Shown here: positions 51,818 through 62,813 of the stretch, piece by piece | Numbering within the stretch: the first letter of the stretch is position 1 | Layout: the number at the start of each line of letters is the position of its first letter | Origin: Bartonella gabonensis | Lineage (GTDB): Bacteria; Pseudomonadota; Alphaproteobacteria; Rhizobiales; Rhizobiaceae | Assembly: GCF_903679515.1 (NCBI RefSeq) | Contig: NZ_CAHOYM010000002.1 | Span: 1 to 64,000 of the forward strand | DNA: 64,000 nt | Direction of reading: 5' to 3' | Program-made: the position numbers and the translations under genes | Notes under the pieces: generated by a model | What the model saw: the letters and a program-made list of their open reading frames with translations, nothing else | What the model was told of the DNA's origin: nothing | The model's database searches: none

Positions 51818-53350
51818 TTAGTTAAGAGCTGTTAATCTTTCCGTACCGAGTCGATAAGAGATGGCTTCTGCGAGGTGATGGCGTGAAAGATTATCGGATT
51901 CATCAAGATCAGCAATCGTACGCGCAACTTTAAGAATGCGATGATAAGCACGTGCAGAAAGGTGCATTTTTTCACTCGCATCTCGTAAGAGTATGGCGGC
52001 ATTTTTATCAGGAATGGCAATTTGTTCTATAATTTTGGCAGGGCAATCGCCATTGGTTCGAATATGACCCAACCCTAGTGTTGCAAAACGTTTGGCTTGA
52101 ATGGTACGGCACCGTGCGATACGTTTGGCAACATCGCAGCTTTTTTCTGATTGCTCTGGTTGCATAAGGTCCATCGCTGTCAGAGCAGGAACATCAATCC
52201 GTAAATCAATTCGATCGAGAAGTGGACCAGAAATACGGGATTGATAATCGATTTGACAGCGTATTCCTTTAGCACAAACATGGCTTTTTTCACCCGCCAT
52301 GCCACATCGGCAAGGATTCATAGCGGCAATGAGTTGGAAGCGAGCAGGATAGCTGATATGGTGATTAGCTCTAGCGATAACCGCTTCTCCACTTTCTAAA
52401 GGTTGACGAAGGGAATCAAGAACTTGCGGAGAAAATTCAGGCAATTCATCAAGAAATAATACACCATTATGAGCAAGTGAAACTTCTCCTGGTCGTCCTT
52501 TAAGTCCCCCACCAATCATTGCAGCCATAGAAGCAGAATGATGTGGAGCTCGAAAGGGGCAATGAAGTGAAATGGTATTATGAACTGTTTCTCCTGTAAT
52601 AGATGCAATCAGACAGACATCTAAAAGTTCACGACTATCAAGAGGAGGTAAAATGGAAGGTAAGCGTTGCGCCAACATGGATTTTCCAGCACCAGGAGGA
52701 CCGACAAACAAAAGGTTGTGGCGTCCAGCAGCACAAACTTCTAAGGCACGTTTGGCTGTTTTCTGTCCTTTGATTTCGCAAAGATCTGGCAGTTTCGTTT
52801 CAATAGTATATTGGCGCGGTTGCGGACGTTTTTGAATTTGAGTTCCTTTAAAATGATTGACGATAGTGAGAAGAGTTTCTGGGGCAAGAATATTTATTTC
52901 TGCATTTACCCATGCAGCTTCAGGTCCACATTGAAAGGGACAAATCAGTCCTTTATCGAGTGATACAGCTGTCATGGCTGCTGGTAAAACGCCATTGACA
53001 GCGGTAAGGGAACCATCCAATGATAATTCGCCTAAAATGACATAGTCTTGCGCTACTTCGGGAGGAAGGATTCCCATAGCAAGCATTAGGCCTACGGCAA
53101 TTGGCAAATCATAATGTGATCCCTCTTTAGGCAAATCAGCTGGTGCAAGATTAATGGTAATTCGTTTGGTCGGCATAGAAAGCCCACAAGCATGGAGAGC
53201 TGCTTGTACGCGTTCACGGCTTTCCGCAACTGCCTTATCGGCTAATCCGACAATAGCCATTCCTATTTTACCGGATGAAATCATAACCTGTACATCGATA
53301 GGGACTGCTTCTAGACCGCGAAAAGCAACAGTTGTAATATGTGCGATCAT
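51818..53350 (-). CDS. comM: YifB/ComM family Mg-chelatase-like AAA+ ATPase
   Basis: Hexameric branch-migration helicase family; ComM aids integration of heterologous DNA in natural transformation. The N-terminal Lon-protease-like domain (about 1-165) precedes the chelatase AAA+ core with Walker A FVGPPGAGKSMLAQRLP, Walker B NGVLFLDELPEF and the CRCGMAGEKSHVCAKG cysteine cluster. Length 510 is usual. It stands alone and converges with the solute-binding protein gene. Confidence 0.9.
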   Translation of the reverse strand: MIAHITTVAFRGLEAVPIDVQVMISSGKIGMAIVGLADKAVAESRERVQAALHACGLSMPTKRITINLAPADLPKEGSHYDLPIAVGLMLAMGILPPEVAQDYVILGELSLDGSLTAVNGVLPAAMTAVSLDKGLICPFQCGPEAAWVNAEINILAPETLLTIVNHFKGTQIQKRPQPRQYTIETKLPDLCEIKGQKTAKRALEVCAAGRHNLLFVGPPGAGKSMLAQRLPSILPPLDSRELLDVCLIASITGETVHNTISLHCPFRAPHHSASMAAMIGGGLKGRPGEVSLAHNGVLFLDELPEFSPQVLDSLRQPLESGEAVIARANHHISYPARFQLIAAMNPCRCGMAGEKSHVCAKGIRCQIDYQSRISGPLLDRIDLRIDVPALTAMDLMQPEQSEKSCDVAKRIARCRTIQAKRFATLGLGHIRTNGDCPAKIIEQIAIPDKNAAILLRDASEKMHLSARAYHRILKVARTIADLDESDNLSRHHLAEAISYRLGTERLTALN

Positions 53351-53739
53351 TTATCACTCCCCCTTTAGACTTGGGAGAGACAATCATATCTACGCATAAA
53401 AATCAAGAAGCATCTCTATGGTTTTTTTTTATGGAGAGACCTATATATATACAGATTTTTGTAGCGTTTTCATGGCAAGTTATTTGTACAAATTTAACCA
53501 TGATAATATGGAACGCAATAAAACACTTATAATAAGCTAAATGAATATGTTAAGAAAAAGGAATGAGGCTGTTCGTATGACGCAACAGAGCAGAATATTG
53601 TGAAGATATGAGGGGAGGGTGACGTTATGTATCGCAGAGTGTTATATGATGTGATAAAACGTGTAAAGTAGGCATATTTACCTTCCTTATTATTATTTAA
53701 AATGTAGTAGATGAAAAGTGTATTAAAGGTATCGGATTT
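53351..53739. other. Spacer between divergent comM and tamA
   Basis: No gene or clear repeat; AT-rich. It must contain the promoters of both divergent genes, but none stands out clearly. AAAGG shortly before 53740 is the tamA ribosome binding site. Confidence 0.4.
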
Positions 53740-55704
53740 ATGGTATCCCAAGCAAAAATTTTGTTAAAATCAGGAACTGTGCGCTGTGTCTTTATAGGCT
53801 TGTGTTTCATTTTTTCTTTTCCACAACCACTTGCTGCATTTGATTTTTTCGGCATCCCTCTTTTTGGTCAAAAAGAACCAAATTCTTCTTCACGTCATGT
53901 CAAAAGTACAGAGAGATTTTATAAAGTTGATATTGTTACCCCGCCAGGAGCGCCACTGGAAGGTATAAAAATAGTTAAATCTGTCTCTTCTCTTTTTGCA
54001 GATAGAGAGAAAGCATCTGCGAGTTCTTCTGGTTTGTTAGCCAAAGCGCGTTCAGATTATCGGGCTATTCTTTCTGCTCTTTATGCTGATGGGCGCTACG
54101 GTGGTGTTATTAGTATTCAAATTAATGGTTTAGAAGCTGCTGATTTAAGTCCGGTAACTCAACTTCCAGCACAATCCAATATCGTTATTACAATTAATGC
54201 TGGACCACAATATGTTTTTAGTATTGCAAATATTGATAAAGTCGCGCTTTCTGAAAAACGTAAAGCGCATAAAATGCCGACAATTGAAGAATTAGGCTAT
54301 AAAGTTGGAGCTATTGCCAAATCTGAAACAATTTTGAAAGCAGAAAAATGGGCGGTAGAAGGATGGCGTCAACAAGGTTATGCGAAAGCTAAAGTTATAA
54401 AAAGTGAGATTGTGGCTGATCATGCTGCGTTGCGTATTGAAGGAAGGATTGTTGTTGATCCTGGACAAAAGGCTCATTATGGTCCTTTAAGTATCCGTAA
54501 TATAAGTAAGAAACCACGTGTAGATTCAGCTTATATCGCATGGATGACCGGATTGAAGCCAGGACAGAAATATGATTCCGATGCGTTATCTAAGGCAAAT
54601 GAACGTCTTGCGCGCCTTGGTGTTTTTCGTGCTATCAATATACGTGAGGCTGATACCATTAACCCAGATGGCAGTTTACCGCTTATGCTTGTTGTGCAAG
54701 AACGTAAACCGCGTCGTTTTGGTATAGGGGGTGGTTATTCAACATTAGATGGTGCTGGTTTTGAAGCTTATTGGATGCATAACAATCTTTTTGGTCATGC
54801 AGAGGTCCTTAAAATTGAGACAAAAATAAATGGTGTTGGCAGCGACAAAAAACAATCATATAATTTTAAGAATTTTGATTATCTTTTCGGTAGTACGTTT
54901 ATAAAGCCTGGTGTATTCACACCTGATACCGATCTCAGATCAGAATTAAAAATACAGCAAGATGTTCTAGAAAATTATACAACAAAAGCCATCAAAGGGA
55001 AGGTAGGTATTCAGCATATTTTCAATAGTAATCTATCGGGACAAGCTGCTATAGAAGTTTCAAATGGTTACTCACGTGATATCTATTTTGGGAACCGTAA
55101 TTTTACAACAATTGGGTTTCCTACCGGTTTGATTTACGATAATCGTAATAATAAGTTCAATGCAACAAAAGGTTTATATGGCGAAGTTCTCATTGAGCCC
55201 TTTTATGAGATGCGTTTTAGCAACTTTATTGCAAAAGTAACGGCAGAAGGTCGTTCTTATTGGGCATTGGATGAAGGGAGTCGTTTTGTTTTTGCTGCAC
55301 GGGCAAAGCTTGGTACAATTCTTGGGAATGATACAGCACAAGTTCCTGCGGATACGCTCTTTTTTGCTGGTGGTGGGGGCTCTGTTCGTGGTTATTCTTA
55401 TCGTAATATTGGTATCAAAACAAAAAATGATGCGGTTGTTGGCGGACGGTCGCTTATTGAAGGATCGGCAGAATTACGTATTTCTTTAAATGACAAAATA
55501 GGATTTGTCAGTTTTCTTGATGGAGGTATCGTAGGAGAAAAGGCAAAATTTGATTTTTCTCAAAAAATTAAATGGGGGGCTGGTATAGGAGGTCGCTATA
55601 TGACGGGTCTTGGTCCTTTACGCGTTGATTTAGCCTTTCCGTTAAAAAGAGAGCAGGGTGATCCTCGCGTTGGTTTTTATGTAGGTATAGGACAAGCATT
55701 TTAA
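53740..55704 (+). CDS. tamA: Autotransporter assembly complex outer-membrane protein TamA
   Basis: BamA-superfamily outer-membrane barrel that works with TamB in assembly of outer-membrane proteins and lipid traffic between membranes. The signal peptide is residues 1-30 (FIGLCFIFSFPQPLAAF). POTRA-type repeats fill about 60-320, and the 16-strand barrel follows, with the family motif VRGYSYRNIG and a terminal GPLRVDLAFPL...GIGQAF ending in aromatic Phe. Length 654. Its TAA overlaps the tamB ATG by one base. Confidence 0.9.
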   Translation: MVSQAKILLKSGTVRCVFIGLCFIFSFPQPLAAFDFFGIPLFGQKEPNSSSRHVKSTERFYKVDIVTPPGAPLEGIKIVKSVSSLFADREKASASSSGLLAKARSDYRAILSALYADGRYGGVISIQINGLEAADLSPVTQLPAQSNIVITINAGPQYVFSIANIDKVALSEKRKAHKMPTIEELGYKVGAIAKSETILKAEKWAVEGWRQQGYAKAKVIKSEIVADHAALRIEGRIVVDPGQKAHYGPLSIRNISKKPRVDSAYIAWMTGLKPGQKYDSDALSKANERLARLGVFRAINIREADTINPDGSLPLMLVVQERKPRRFGIGGGYSTLDGAGFEAYWMHNNLFGHAEVLKIETKINGVGSDKKQSYNFKNFDYLFGSTFIKPGVFTPDTDLRSELKIQQDVLENYTTKAIKGKVGIQHIFNSNLSGQAAIEVSNGYSRDIYFGNRNFTTIGFPTGLIYDNRNNKFNATKGLYGEVLIEPFYEMRFSNFIAKVTAEGRSYWALDEGSRFVFAARAKLGTILGNDTAQVPADTLFFAGGGGSVRGYSYRNIGIKTKNDAVVGGRSLIEGSAELRISLNDKIGFVSFLDGGIVGEKAKFDFSQKIKWGAGIGGRYMTGLGPLRVDLAFPLKREQGDPRVGFYVGIGQAF

Positions 55705-58700
55705 TGAAAAAAGGTGTACGTTTATCAGCTTTCTTCTTTGGACTTTTGTTTTTTGGGGGCGGTGGTTTTGTTTTTGCGCAAAGAGGAGATATTCTTCCCG
55801 CTAGCGAAGAGACAGCAGATGATCGTTCATGGTTTGTTTCTTTAATTGAACGCAAGCTTTCAGCACCCAATCGTCGAGTTCGTTTACACAATATGCAAGG
55901 TGCATTGTCTTCCCAAACATCAATTGATATGATTACTGTCAGTGATAAAAAGGGGGTTTGGCTTAAAATTACCAACGCTAAAATGGATTGGAATCGTCTA
56001 GCGTTGCTAAAGGGGCGGATGGATATTAATCAGCTTTCGGCAGAACAGGTTATGTTTTTACGCAAACCACAAGGGAATTCTTCTTTTAATTCTTCCCATG
56101 AGATGGGTAGGTTTTCTTTACCCAAATTGCCTCTTGCTCTTTCGATCAATACGCTTACAGCTCAACATGTAACGTTTGAACAGAATCTTTTTGGTTTTTC
56201 TGCTGATATGTCCTTAGAAGGCAATTTGACTTTGGCGGGTGGTAATTTTAATGTTGATATAGCAGCGCATCGTTTGGATGCACAGGGCTCTTTTTCTGTT
56301 CTTACCAAGATATCTAAAAACAATCGTACAGCTCAAATTGATATCTCTGCTGATGAACCACAAAATGGTATTTTGGCAAATATTTTTAACATTGAAAAAC
56401 GTCCAGCATTAAATCTCGCCATTAAAGGTGATGGTACTTTTGATGATTTGGTTATCAAACTTTCTTTAGAAGCCGATCATCATTCTATTTTAGATGGTAA
56501 TGTTATTCTTGCAAGTGCTTCAGAAGGACACAGTTTTTCCACGAAACTAGAGGGTAGATTGGCTCCTTTAATGCCTTCTCAATATCGTCCTCTCTTCGCA
56601 TCTGATATAACATTAAAAGCAGAGGCAAGAAGAACAAGAGAGGGGGGGGCACGCCTTGATCAGATGGTTATTCAGAGCAAAGCAATGAATGTTATCGCTA
56701 ATGCTGAAATAACTGCCGATGGTTTTTTGCGGCGGCTTTTTGTTGATGGCAAAATGGCTCTTGATAACGAAAAAGAATCTGTTCATTTACCGGTATCGGA
56801 GGCGCCAAAACCTGCAAGTGATGTTGCTTTAAACATTGACTATGGTCGCGAAGGACAGCAATCTTGGAATGGGCGGCTTGTTGTACATCATTTTAGAAAT
56901 AAAAATATTTATATTCGCGATGCTGTTTTTGATATGGGGGGAGTAAGCGAAAATCTTGATAATGCGGCTTCTCGTCATGTTGGTGTTCAGGTTAATGGAA
57001 CGCTTCAAGGGATTAAAAAGATTAAAGGAGCGCTCGTAGAAGATTTAAGCCAAGCGGTTCATATGCATTTAGATACGGATATTGTTTCAAATAAACCAAT
57101 TTTGATTCATGATTTTAGTGCTACGGCTCAGGATTTTTCTTCTTGGTTAAAAGGAACAATGGAGCATTTTGTTTTTAAAGGCGATCTTGGTTTAAAAGCC
57201 CAAACATTAGCTCCTTTGGAAATGTTCACTAAACAATCAGTTTCTGGTAATGCAGATATTAAAGCCAAAGGAACGATCGGTTTATTGAGTGGCATTTTTG
57301 ATCTGAAATTATCAGGAATGGCTGACAACATGAGAATAGGGGTGCAGCCTTTTGATCGTTTATTCAAAGGAAATATCACTCTTTCAGGTGGTATTGCTCG
57401 AGATACGAAAGGCTTCACTTTACGTCATTTGAATTTGAAAAATAAATATACAAGCATGCAGGCTAATGGTTATTTTTCGGATGAAAGCGCTAAAATGGAC
57501 TTATCTGCTCAAATATCTGATCTCGCCAAATTAGATCCGAAGATAAGCGGTGCACTTACAGTTAAAGGAACTGCAAGAGGGCGCAATAGTCATATAGAGC
57601 TCAATACAAGTGCTCATATTGCTGAAGCGTTCGTCGTGGGGAAGAAACTTCAAAACACAACACTTAACATAAAGGCACTTGTAGATAATACAGCATCTGT
57701 TACTTCTTTAATGGGGGATGTAAAAGGTGAAGGGGTTTTTGCTCATAAACCTCTATATTTATCTGCTTTTTTTAAAGATTCTCATAAAATTCGAAAACTT
57801 GAGAATATCGATATTAAAGGAGGAAGTGCAAAAATAACGGGTGAGCTTTCTCAACAACTTGGGGGGGGGGTGCAAGGAGCGCTGCATATTGATGCCGATG
57901 ATATTTCAGTACTTTCAGCGTTATTTTTGCAGGATGGTAGTGGAAAAGTAAAAGGAGATTTTATTTTTGATGAACAAAATGGTAGACAAAAAGCTCATGT
58001 GAAGGCGCACGTTAACCATTTGAATTTTGCCAAGAATAAAATAAAAAAATTGGCAATAGATACCGACATATTCGATCCTTTTGGTACAACTCAGTTTGAA
58101 GGCGTCATCAATGCAGAGCATATCCAAACTCCTCTGATAATGGTCAATCGTTTAAATGCTCATGCCAATAGAAATAATGGACAAACGGTTTTTTCTGTCC
58201 AAGCAATGTTGCATGATGCTCTTAATGCTCAGCTTTCTGGTCGTGTAATGAGTGTAGAACTTCCGAAAGGCATAAAGCGAGAAGTGCAAATTGAAGCCAT
58301 AGATTTAAAGCAACATCATTTTCATGCAACGTTGCCGAAACCATCGATAATTGTTTTTGATAAGGATGGAATGACAATCAATGAATTAGGAATTGCAATA
58401 AATGGTGGTAAAATTACCCTTGCAGGAAATATTCAAGATACTCTGAATTTACAACTTACCATAGATTCTCTTCCTGCTACTTTAGCCAATTTGTGGAAAT
58501 CCGATCTTGGAGCAGCAGGGAGTGTAACAGGACAGGTTATGATTCGTGGTCATTTAAAAAAACCTGATATAACCTACGACATAAAAGGTGAGGGACTGAC
58601 AACCGTTGCTCTTCAAGATAAAAAAATTATGCCTCTTTCGCTTTCTGCTACGGGGAAAACCTTAGATCAAAATCTTACTTTGAATGCAAGTTTAACAGGA

Positions 58701-60356
58701 GAAGGAGTGCAAGCACAAGCTCAGGGGCTTGTATCTTTAGAGAAAGATAAGCTTGATCTCCATATTAATTTGCAAAATTTATCTGCGCGTTTGGCGAATA
58801 TTTTTATTGCAGGACAAGCGCTTGATGGAACAGTGATAGGCAAAGTTGATATTGGGGGAACAATGAAGGATCCTTCTGCTCATTTTGAACTTTCTAGTCA
58901 AAGTTTAACCGCTATGACGCATAAAGGACCGATGTCAATCAATATAAATGCTCGTGGTTCTTATAAAAAACCGACATTTCATATTGAAAATATGATTGCG
59001 ACAGGAGATAAAGGATTAGATCTTTTCATCCATGGGCCTGTTTCTCTTAAGGGGTCAGAAGCAAAATTAAACGTTAAAGGGATAATGCCTCTTGATTTTG
59101 TTAATCTCTTATTAGCTAAGCGTGGTGCACTTATAATGGGTACAGCCAGAGTTGATACAGTTCTTAATGGTGCGTTATCAAAGCCACAATTTATTGGAAA
59201 TCTTTCTATAGATGATGGTAGCTTTTTTGATTCAAAAACCAATGTAGGATTGAATAATATAACGCTTGAAGGCAAATTAAATGGTGATCATATTCTTATA
59301 GAGAAAGCTTCAGCTTCTTCATCTGAGGGCGGAAGAATTTCTGCTTCAGGCCGTATCTCTAAAGATCTAGAGAGTGATTTGATCTTTCATCTTGATAATG
59401 CCAATTATAATGATGGTTCTATGATTCTTACAACATTGTCAGGTGAGATGATAATGAAAGGTCATTTTCTAAGTGATCTTGTTATTGGTGGAGATATCAT
59501 CGTTGAAAAAGCTGAAATTGTGGTTCCTGACCATTTTCAAAATGCTAAGTTGCTTGATGTCCGAAATAAGAATTTAACAAAACCAATTCAAACAACACTT
59601 GAACGTGCTGATGTTAACAGCACGAACAAAGGCTCTAGTACCACAGAAAAATCGTCATCTGTTGTGCTGTCAAATATGCGTATTACAGCACGCAATCAAT
59701 TTTTTGTACGGGGAAGAGGTTTAGATGCCGAACTGGGAGGGCGCATTAATTTAGCAGGTCCATTAAATGATGTGCATCCAGTGGGTGAGTTTAGAATGAT
59801 TCGTGGACGTTTTGATATTCTTTCACAACGTCTTAATTTTGATCAAGGACACGCGAGTTTTAGCGGTAATCTTAATCCTACGGTTTATTTTGTAACCAAC
59901 AATACCAGTGGTGATATTCACGTTACTGTAACCGTAAGTGGAACGATTGATAATCTTGATATTAATTTTTCTTCACAACCGAATTTGCCACAAGATGAGA
60001 TTTTTGCGCATTTGATTTTTAATCGCTCTCTTAATGAACTATCACCATTTCAGATTGCCCAACTTACGGCAGCAGCAGCTGATCTTGCGGGTGCTTCTAA
60101 TACATCTTTGTTAAACACTTTACGGACTAAAATTGGGCTTGATGATCTTGATGTTATCGTTAATGAAAAGGGTAATACGGGTTTACGTATTGGACGCTAC
60201 ATACACAATAAAATTTATTTAGGCTTTGAAGCAGGATCTGATGGAATGACGAAAGGGACAATAAATTTGGATATTTCGCGTCATCTCAAAGCTAAAGGTG
60301 CGATAGGAAATGAAAAAAATTCCAGTATTGGTCTCTTTTATGAGCGAGACTATTAA
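55704..60356 (+). CDS. tamB: Translocation and assembly module inner-membrane protein TamB
   Basis: Very large AsmA-like/DUF490 protein that spans the periplasm as a long beta-groove. It is anchored at the N-terminus (FFFGLLFFGGGGFVFAQRG) and partners TamA. The 1550 residues contain many repeated beta units (for example GEGVQAQAQGLVSL). The C-terminal DUF490 region has FRMIRGRFDILSQRLNFDQG and LPQDEIFAHLIFNRSLNELSPFQ. Two G runs lie inside the frame: G8 at 56642-56649 and G10 at 57861-57870 (residues about 720-723). It overlaps tamA (TAATG). Confidence 0.9.
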   Translation: MKKGVRLSAFFFGLLFFGGGGFVFAQRGDILPASEETADDRSWFVSLIERKLSAPNRRVRLHNMQGALSSQTSIDMITVSDKKGVWLKITNAKMDWNRLALLKGRMDINQLSAEQVMFLRKPQGNSSFNSSHEMGRFSLPKLPLALSINTLTAQHVTFEQNLFGFSADMSLEGNLTLAGGNFNVDIAAHRLDAQGSFSVLTKISKNNRTAQIDISADEPQNGILANIFNIEKRPALNLAIKGDGTFDDLVIKLSLEADHHSILDGNVILASASEGHSFSTKLEGRLAPLMPSQYRPLFASDITLKAEARRTREGGARLDQMVIQSKAMNVIANAEITADGFLRRLFVDGKMALDNEKESVHLPVSEAPKPASDVALNIDYGREGQQSWNGRLVVHHFRNKNIYIRDAVFDMGGVSENLDNAASRHVGVQVNGTLQGIKKIKGALVEDLSQAVHMHLDTDIVSNKPILIHDFSATAQDFSSWLKGTMEHFVFKGDLGLKAQTLAPLEMFTKQSVSGNADIKAKGTIGLLSGIFDLKLSGMADNMRIGVQPFDRLFKGNITLSGGIARDTKGFTLRHLNLKNKYTSMQANGYFSDESAKMDLSAQISDLAKLDPKISGALTVKGTARGRNSHIELNTSAHIAEAFVVGKKLQNTTLNIKALVDNTASVTSLMGDVKGEGVFAHKPLYLSAFFKDSHKIRKLENIDIKGGSAKITGELSQQLGGGVQGALHIDADDISVLSALFLQDGSGKVKGDFIFDEQNGRQKAHVKAHVNHLNFAKNKIKKLAIDTDIFDPFGTTQFEGVINAEHIQTPLIMVNRLNAHANRNNGQTVFSVQAMLHDALNAQLSGRVMSVELPKGIKREVQIEAIDLKQHHFHATLPKPSIIVFDKDGMTINELGIAINGGKITLAGNIQDTLNLQLTIDSLPATLANLWKSDLGAAGSVTGQVMIRGHLKKPDITYDIKGEGLTTVALQDKKIMPLSLSATGKTLDQNLTLNASLTGEGVQAQAQGLVSLEKDKLDLHINLQNLSARLANIFIAGQALDGTVIGKVDIGGTMKDPSAHFELSSQSLTAMTHKGPMSININARGSYKKPTFHIENMIATGDKGLDLFIHGPVSLKGSEAKLNVKGIMPLDFVNLLLAKRGALIMGTARVDTVLNGALSKPQFIGNLSIDDGSFFDSKTNVGLNNITLEGKLNGDHILIEKASASSSEGGRISASGRISKDLESDLIFHLDNANYNDGSMILTTLSGEMIMKGHFLSDLVIGGDIIVEKAEIVVPDHFQNAKLLDVRNKNLTKPIQTTLERADVNSTNKGSSTTEKSSSVVLSNMRITARNQFFVRGRGLDAELGGRINLAGPLNDVHPVGEFRMIRGRFDILSQRLNFDQGHASFSGNLNPTVYFVTNNTSGDIHVTVTVSGTIDNLDINFSSQPNLPQDEIFAHLIFNRSLNELSPFQIAQLTAAAADLAGASNTSLLNTLRTKIGLDDLDVIVNEKGNTGLRIGRYIHNKIYLGFEAGSDGMTKGTINLDISRHLKAKGAIGNEKNSSIGLFYERDY

Positions 60357-61046
60357 AGATTAAAGTTAAAAAAACAAATTCTTTTTACATTGAGTGTATC
60401 TATAATTTAATTTGCAGCACACTTTTTGTGATTGGTAGCTTATCTTATTTTGCCATAGAAAACTGTCATTTGAGGGATAGTGATAGTAAGGCGTAGCCTT
60501 TGACCAAGTGTTTTGAAAGCATGTGCTAAATATTTAGGGGCCCCCTTGTTCGTTGAGCCTTGTATAAGTGAATCACATAAGTCATTATCGGGTGGAACGA
60601 ATTCAATAAGAGGCTGGATTATTTACAAATTAGATTAAGTAGGAATCTTTGTACTTTGAAGGTATGAAGAGGAAAAAATTGTCAGAGTAGAGATAAATAT
60701 GGATAAAGGTAGCATCAACCTCGATTCCTCTTCCTTCGTGGAAATTTTTTCGAAAATTAATGGTATCCTCCCTTTTAGAGTTTGTAAAATTTAAAGATGT
60801 TTCATCACTTTCTTAAAAAGAGAAGAATGTTTTTGTTCTCAAGTTGCATGATTAAAAATCAATTGCATTTAACAAAATAAAAGGAAAGTCTTTCATCTAA
60901 ATCCAAGAAGTTTCTTCTCAATAAACCATAAACTCTTTATCATCTCTTAATTGAAATAATACTTTCCCTTGGTAATTCTGTTTTTACAAGTGGGGTGTTA
61001 GCTTCTATCCATTTTTTGTTTTAAATTTTATTTCAATAATTAGAAA
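60357..61046. other. 0.69 kb gene-free gap between tamB and an ABC transporter gene
   Basis: No gene on either strand. It carries a family 1 repeat (60548-60672) and a GGGGCCCCC palindrome-like patch at 60537-60545. No clear intrinsic terminator was recognised for tamB. Confidence 0.45.
60548..60672 (+). repeat. Dispersed degenerate repeat, family 1, copy C
   Basis: Contains TATAAGTGAATCACATAAG, GGATTATTTACAAATTAGAT, and AGGAATCTTTGTACTTTGAA, in the same order as 16668-16800 and 50114-50262. Confidence 0.6.
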
Positions 61047-62813
61047 TTAGGGCGTGTGTTTTTTGAATTGGATATTATGAAGCTTTTTATAAAGTCCATG
61101 TTCTTTTGCGAGTAATTCTTTCTGAGTTCCTTGTTCAATCAGTTGTCCATTTTTGATAACCACAATTTTATGAGCACGAGCAATCGTTGAAAGGCGATGA
61201 GCAATAATGATCGTTGTACGCCCTTTAGTAAGATGATGAATGGCTTCATTAATTTGTGCTTCGGTGTGAGAATCGAGAGCGCTTGTTGCTTCATCAAGAA
61301 TCAGAATTTCACTATCGTGAATCATTGCTCTAGCAATAGCGAGTCGTTGTTTTTGTCCCCCTGAAAGATTACAGCCATTATCGCCTATCTGTGTATCATA
61401 ACCATTTGGCAAATTCATAATAAAGTCATGAGCATTTGCTGCTTTTGCTGCTGCGATAATTTCGTCATCACAAGCTCCTTCTTTTCCAAGCCCAATATTA
61501 TATTTAACAGTCCCTTGAAAGAGAAAAGTATCTTGCCCTACATAGGCCATCAGGTTTCTCAGAGAACGAAATGTTGTGTAGCGGATGTCTTGATCATTAA
61601 TCAATATGCATCCTTTTGTGGGGTCATAGAGGCGCATAATAAGATTTATAATGGTTGACTTTCCAGAACCGGATGGCCCCACCAATGCTGTAATTTTTCC
61701 TGCTTCTATTTCTAGATTGATGTCTTTTAATACCATTTTGTTATCAGTGTATGCAAAAGAAACATGCTCGAAACGAATAGCTCCTTGCGTTTTATTCAGA
61801 TCTTTAGCTTCTTTATGTTCTATAACTGTAAGGGGACGATCGAGTATTTCAAACATCGTACGGATATTGATCAAGCCAGATTCAATTTTGACACGGACAT
61901 TTGCTAGTCTTTTTGCGGGATCATACGCTAAAAGTAACGCAACAATAAAGGACATAAATTCACCTTGAACACCTGCGCGTTGGGTTGCAAGATACCCAGA
62001 AAAACAGATGATACCAGCAATGGCGACACCTGTGAGTGTTTCCATAATCGGATTGGTGATCGCTTCAAGTGTTGCAATATTGTTTGTTTGTTTTTCAACA
62101 TCACAAATGGCCTTGTTCATTCTTTTTTTCATGACTTCTTCTAGTGAAAAAGCCTTGATGACTCGAATGCCAATAGCCGTTTCTTGTACGATTTTGATAA
62201 TTTCACCAAGTGAAAGAAGTTCTTTTTCCATCAAGCTGCGAACGCGTTTTAAAGCCATTCGAACACCTAAAAAAGCCAGTGGCCCTACGATCAAAGTAAT
62301 GGCGATTAACACAAAATTTTGAATGAACATGACAAGCAACAGACCACTAACGGAAAGTAAATCACGCACAAAAGTTGTGATAATAGTATCAATGATATTA
62401 CGCACAGCTGTCGCATTATGGGTTACCCGAACAAGCAGATCAGATGATGTGTTATTATGATAAAAAGAGACACCTTGTTCCATAAGGCGCGCATAAATTT
62501 TGCGCTGTTGTTCAGCAATGATACTGTTTCCTGCTTTACTTAAAAAGTAAGTTTGGGCAAAAGTTGAAATTCCTTTAAGAATAAAGATAAAAGCAATGAA
62601 GCTAGAAATCAAAACGATCTTAGCAAAATTCTGCCCATCAACAATATGATTAACAACATCACGCATAATCCAGGCACTGGTTGCAGTTGAGCAGGAAATG
62701 ATGATCATTGAGATAATAGCTGCACTGTACCAACGCGCATGTTTATGAAAGTTTTCCCGCAAAAGGCGGATAATAAGATGTTTATCAAAAGAGGAAAGTT
62801 GTTTTTTGCCCAT
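61047..62813 (-). CDS. MsbA-type ABC transporter (permease fused to ATPase)
   Basis: Homodimeric lipid-flippase-like exporter with six transmembrane helices (about residues 20-300) followed by one ABC ATPase. ATPase motifs are GPSGSGKSTIINL (Walker A), LSGGQKQRLAIARAM (signature), EILILDEATSALDS (Walker B) and IIIAHRLSTIARA (H-loop). Length 588 matches MsbA-class proteins, which flip lipid A-core, but other substrates such as drugs or lipids are possible. It stands alone between two gene-poor gaps. Confidence 0.87.
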   Translation of the reverse strand: MGKKQLSSFDKHLIIRLLRENFHKHARWYSAAIISMIIISCSTATSAWIMRDVVNHIVDGQNFAKIVLISSFIAFIFILKGISTFAQTYFLSKAGNSIIAEQQRKIYARLMEQGVSFYHNNTSSDLLVRVTHNATAVRNIIDTIITTFVRDLLSVSGLLLVMFIQNFVLIAITLIVGPLAFLGVRMALKRVRSLMEKELLSLGEIIKIVQETAIGIRVIKAFSLEEVMKKRMNKAICDVEKQTNNIATLEAITNPIMETLTGVAIAGIICFSGYLATQRAGVQGEFMSFIVALLLAYDPAKRLANVRVKIESGLINIRTMFEILDRPLTVIEHKEAKDLNKTQGAIRFEHVSFAYTDNKMVLKDINLEIEAGKITALVGPSGSGKSTIINLIMRLYDPTKGCILINDQDIRYTTFRSLRNLMAYVGQDTFLFQGTVKYNIGLGKEGACDDEIIAAAKAANAHDFIMNLPNGYDTQIGDNGCNLSGGQKQRLAIARAMIHDSEILILDEATSALDSHTEAQINEAIHHLTKGRTTIIIAHRLSTIARAHKIVVIKNGQLIEQGTQKELLAKEHGLYKKLHNIQFKKHTP

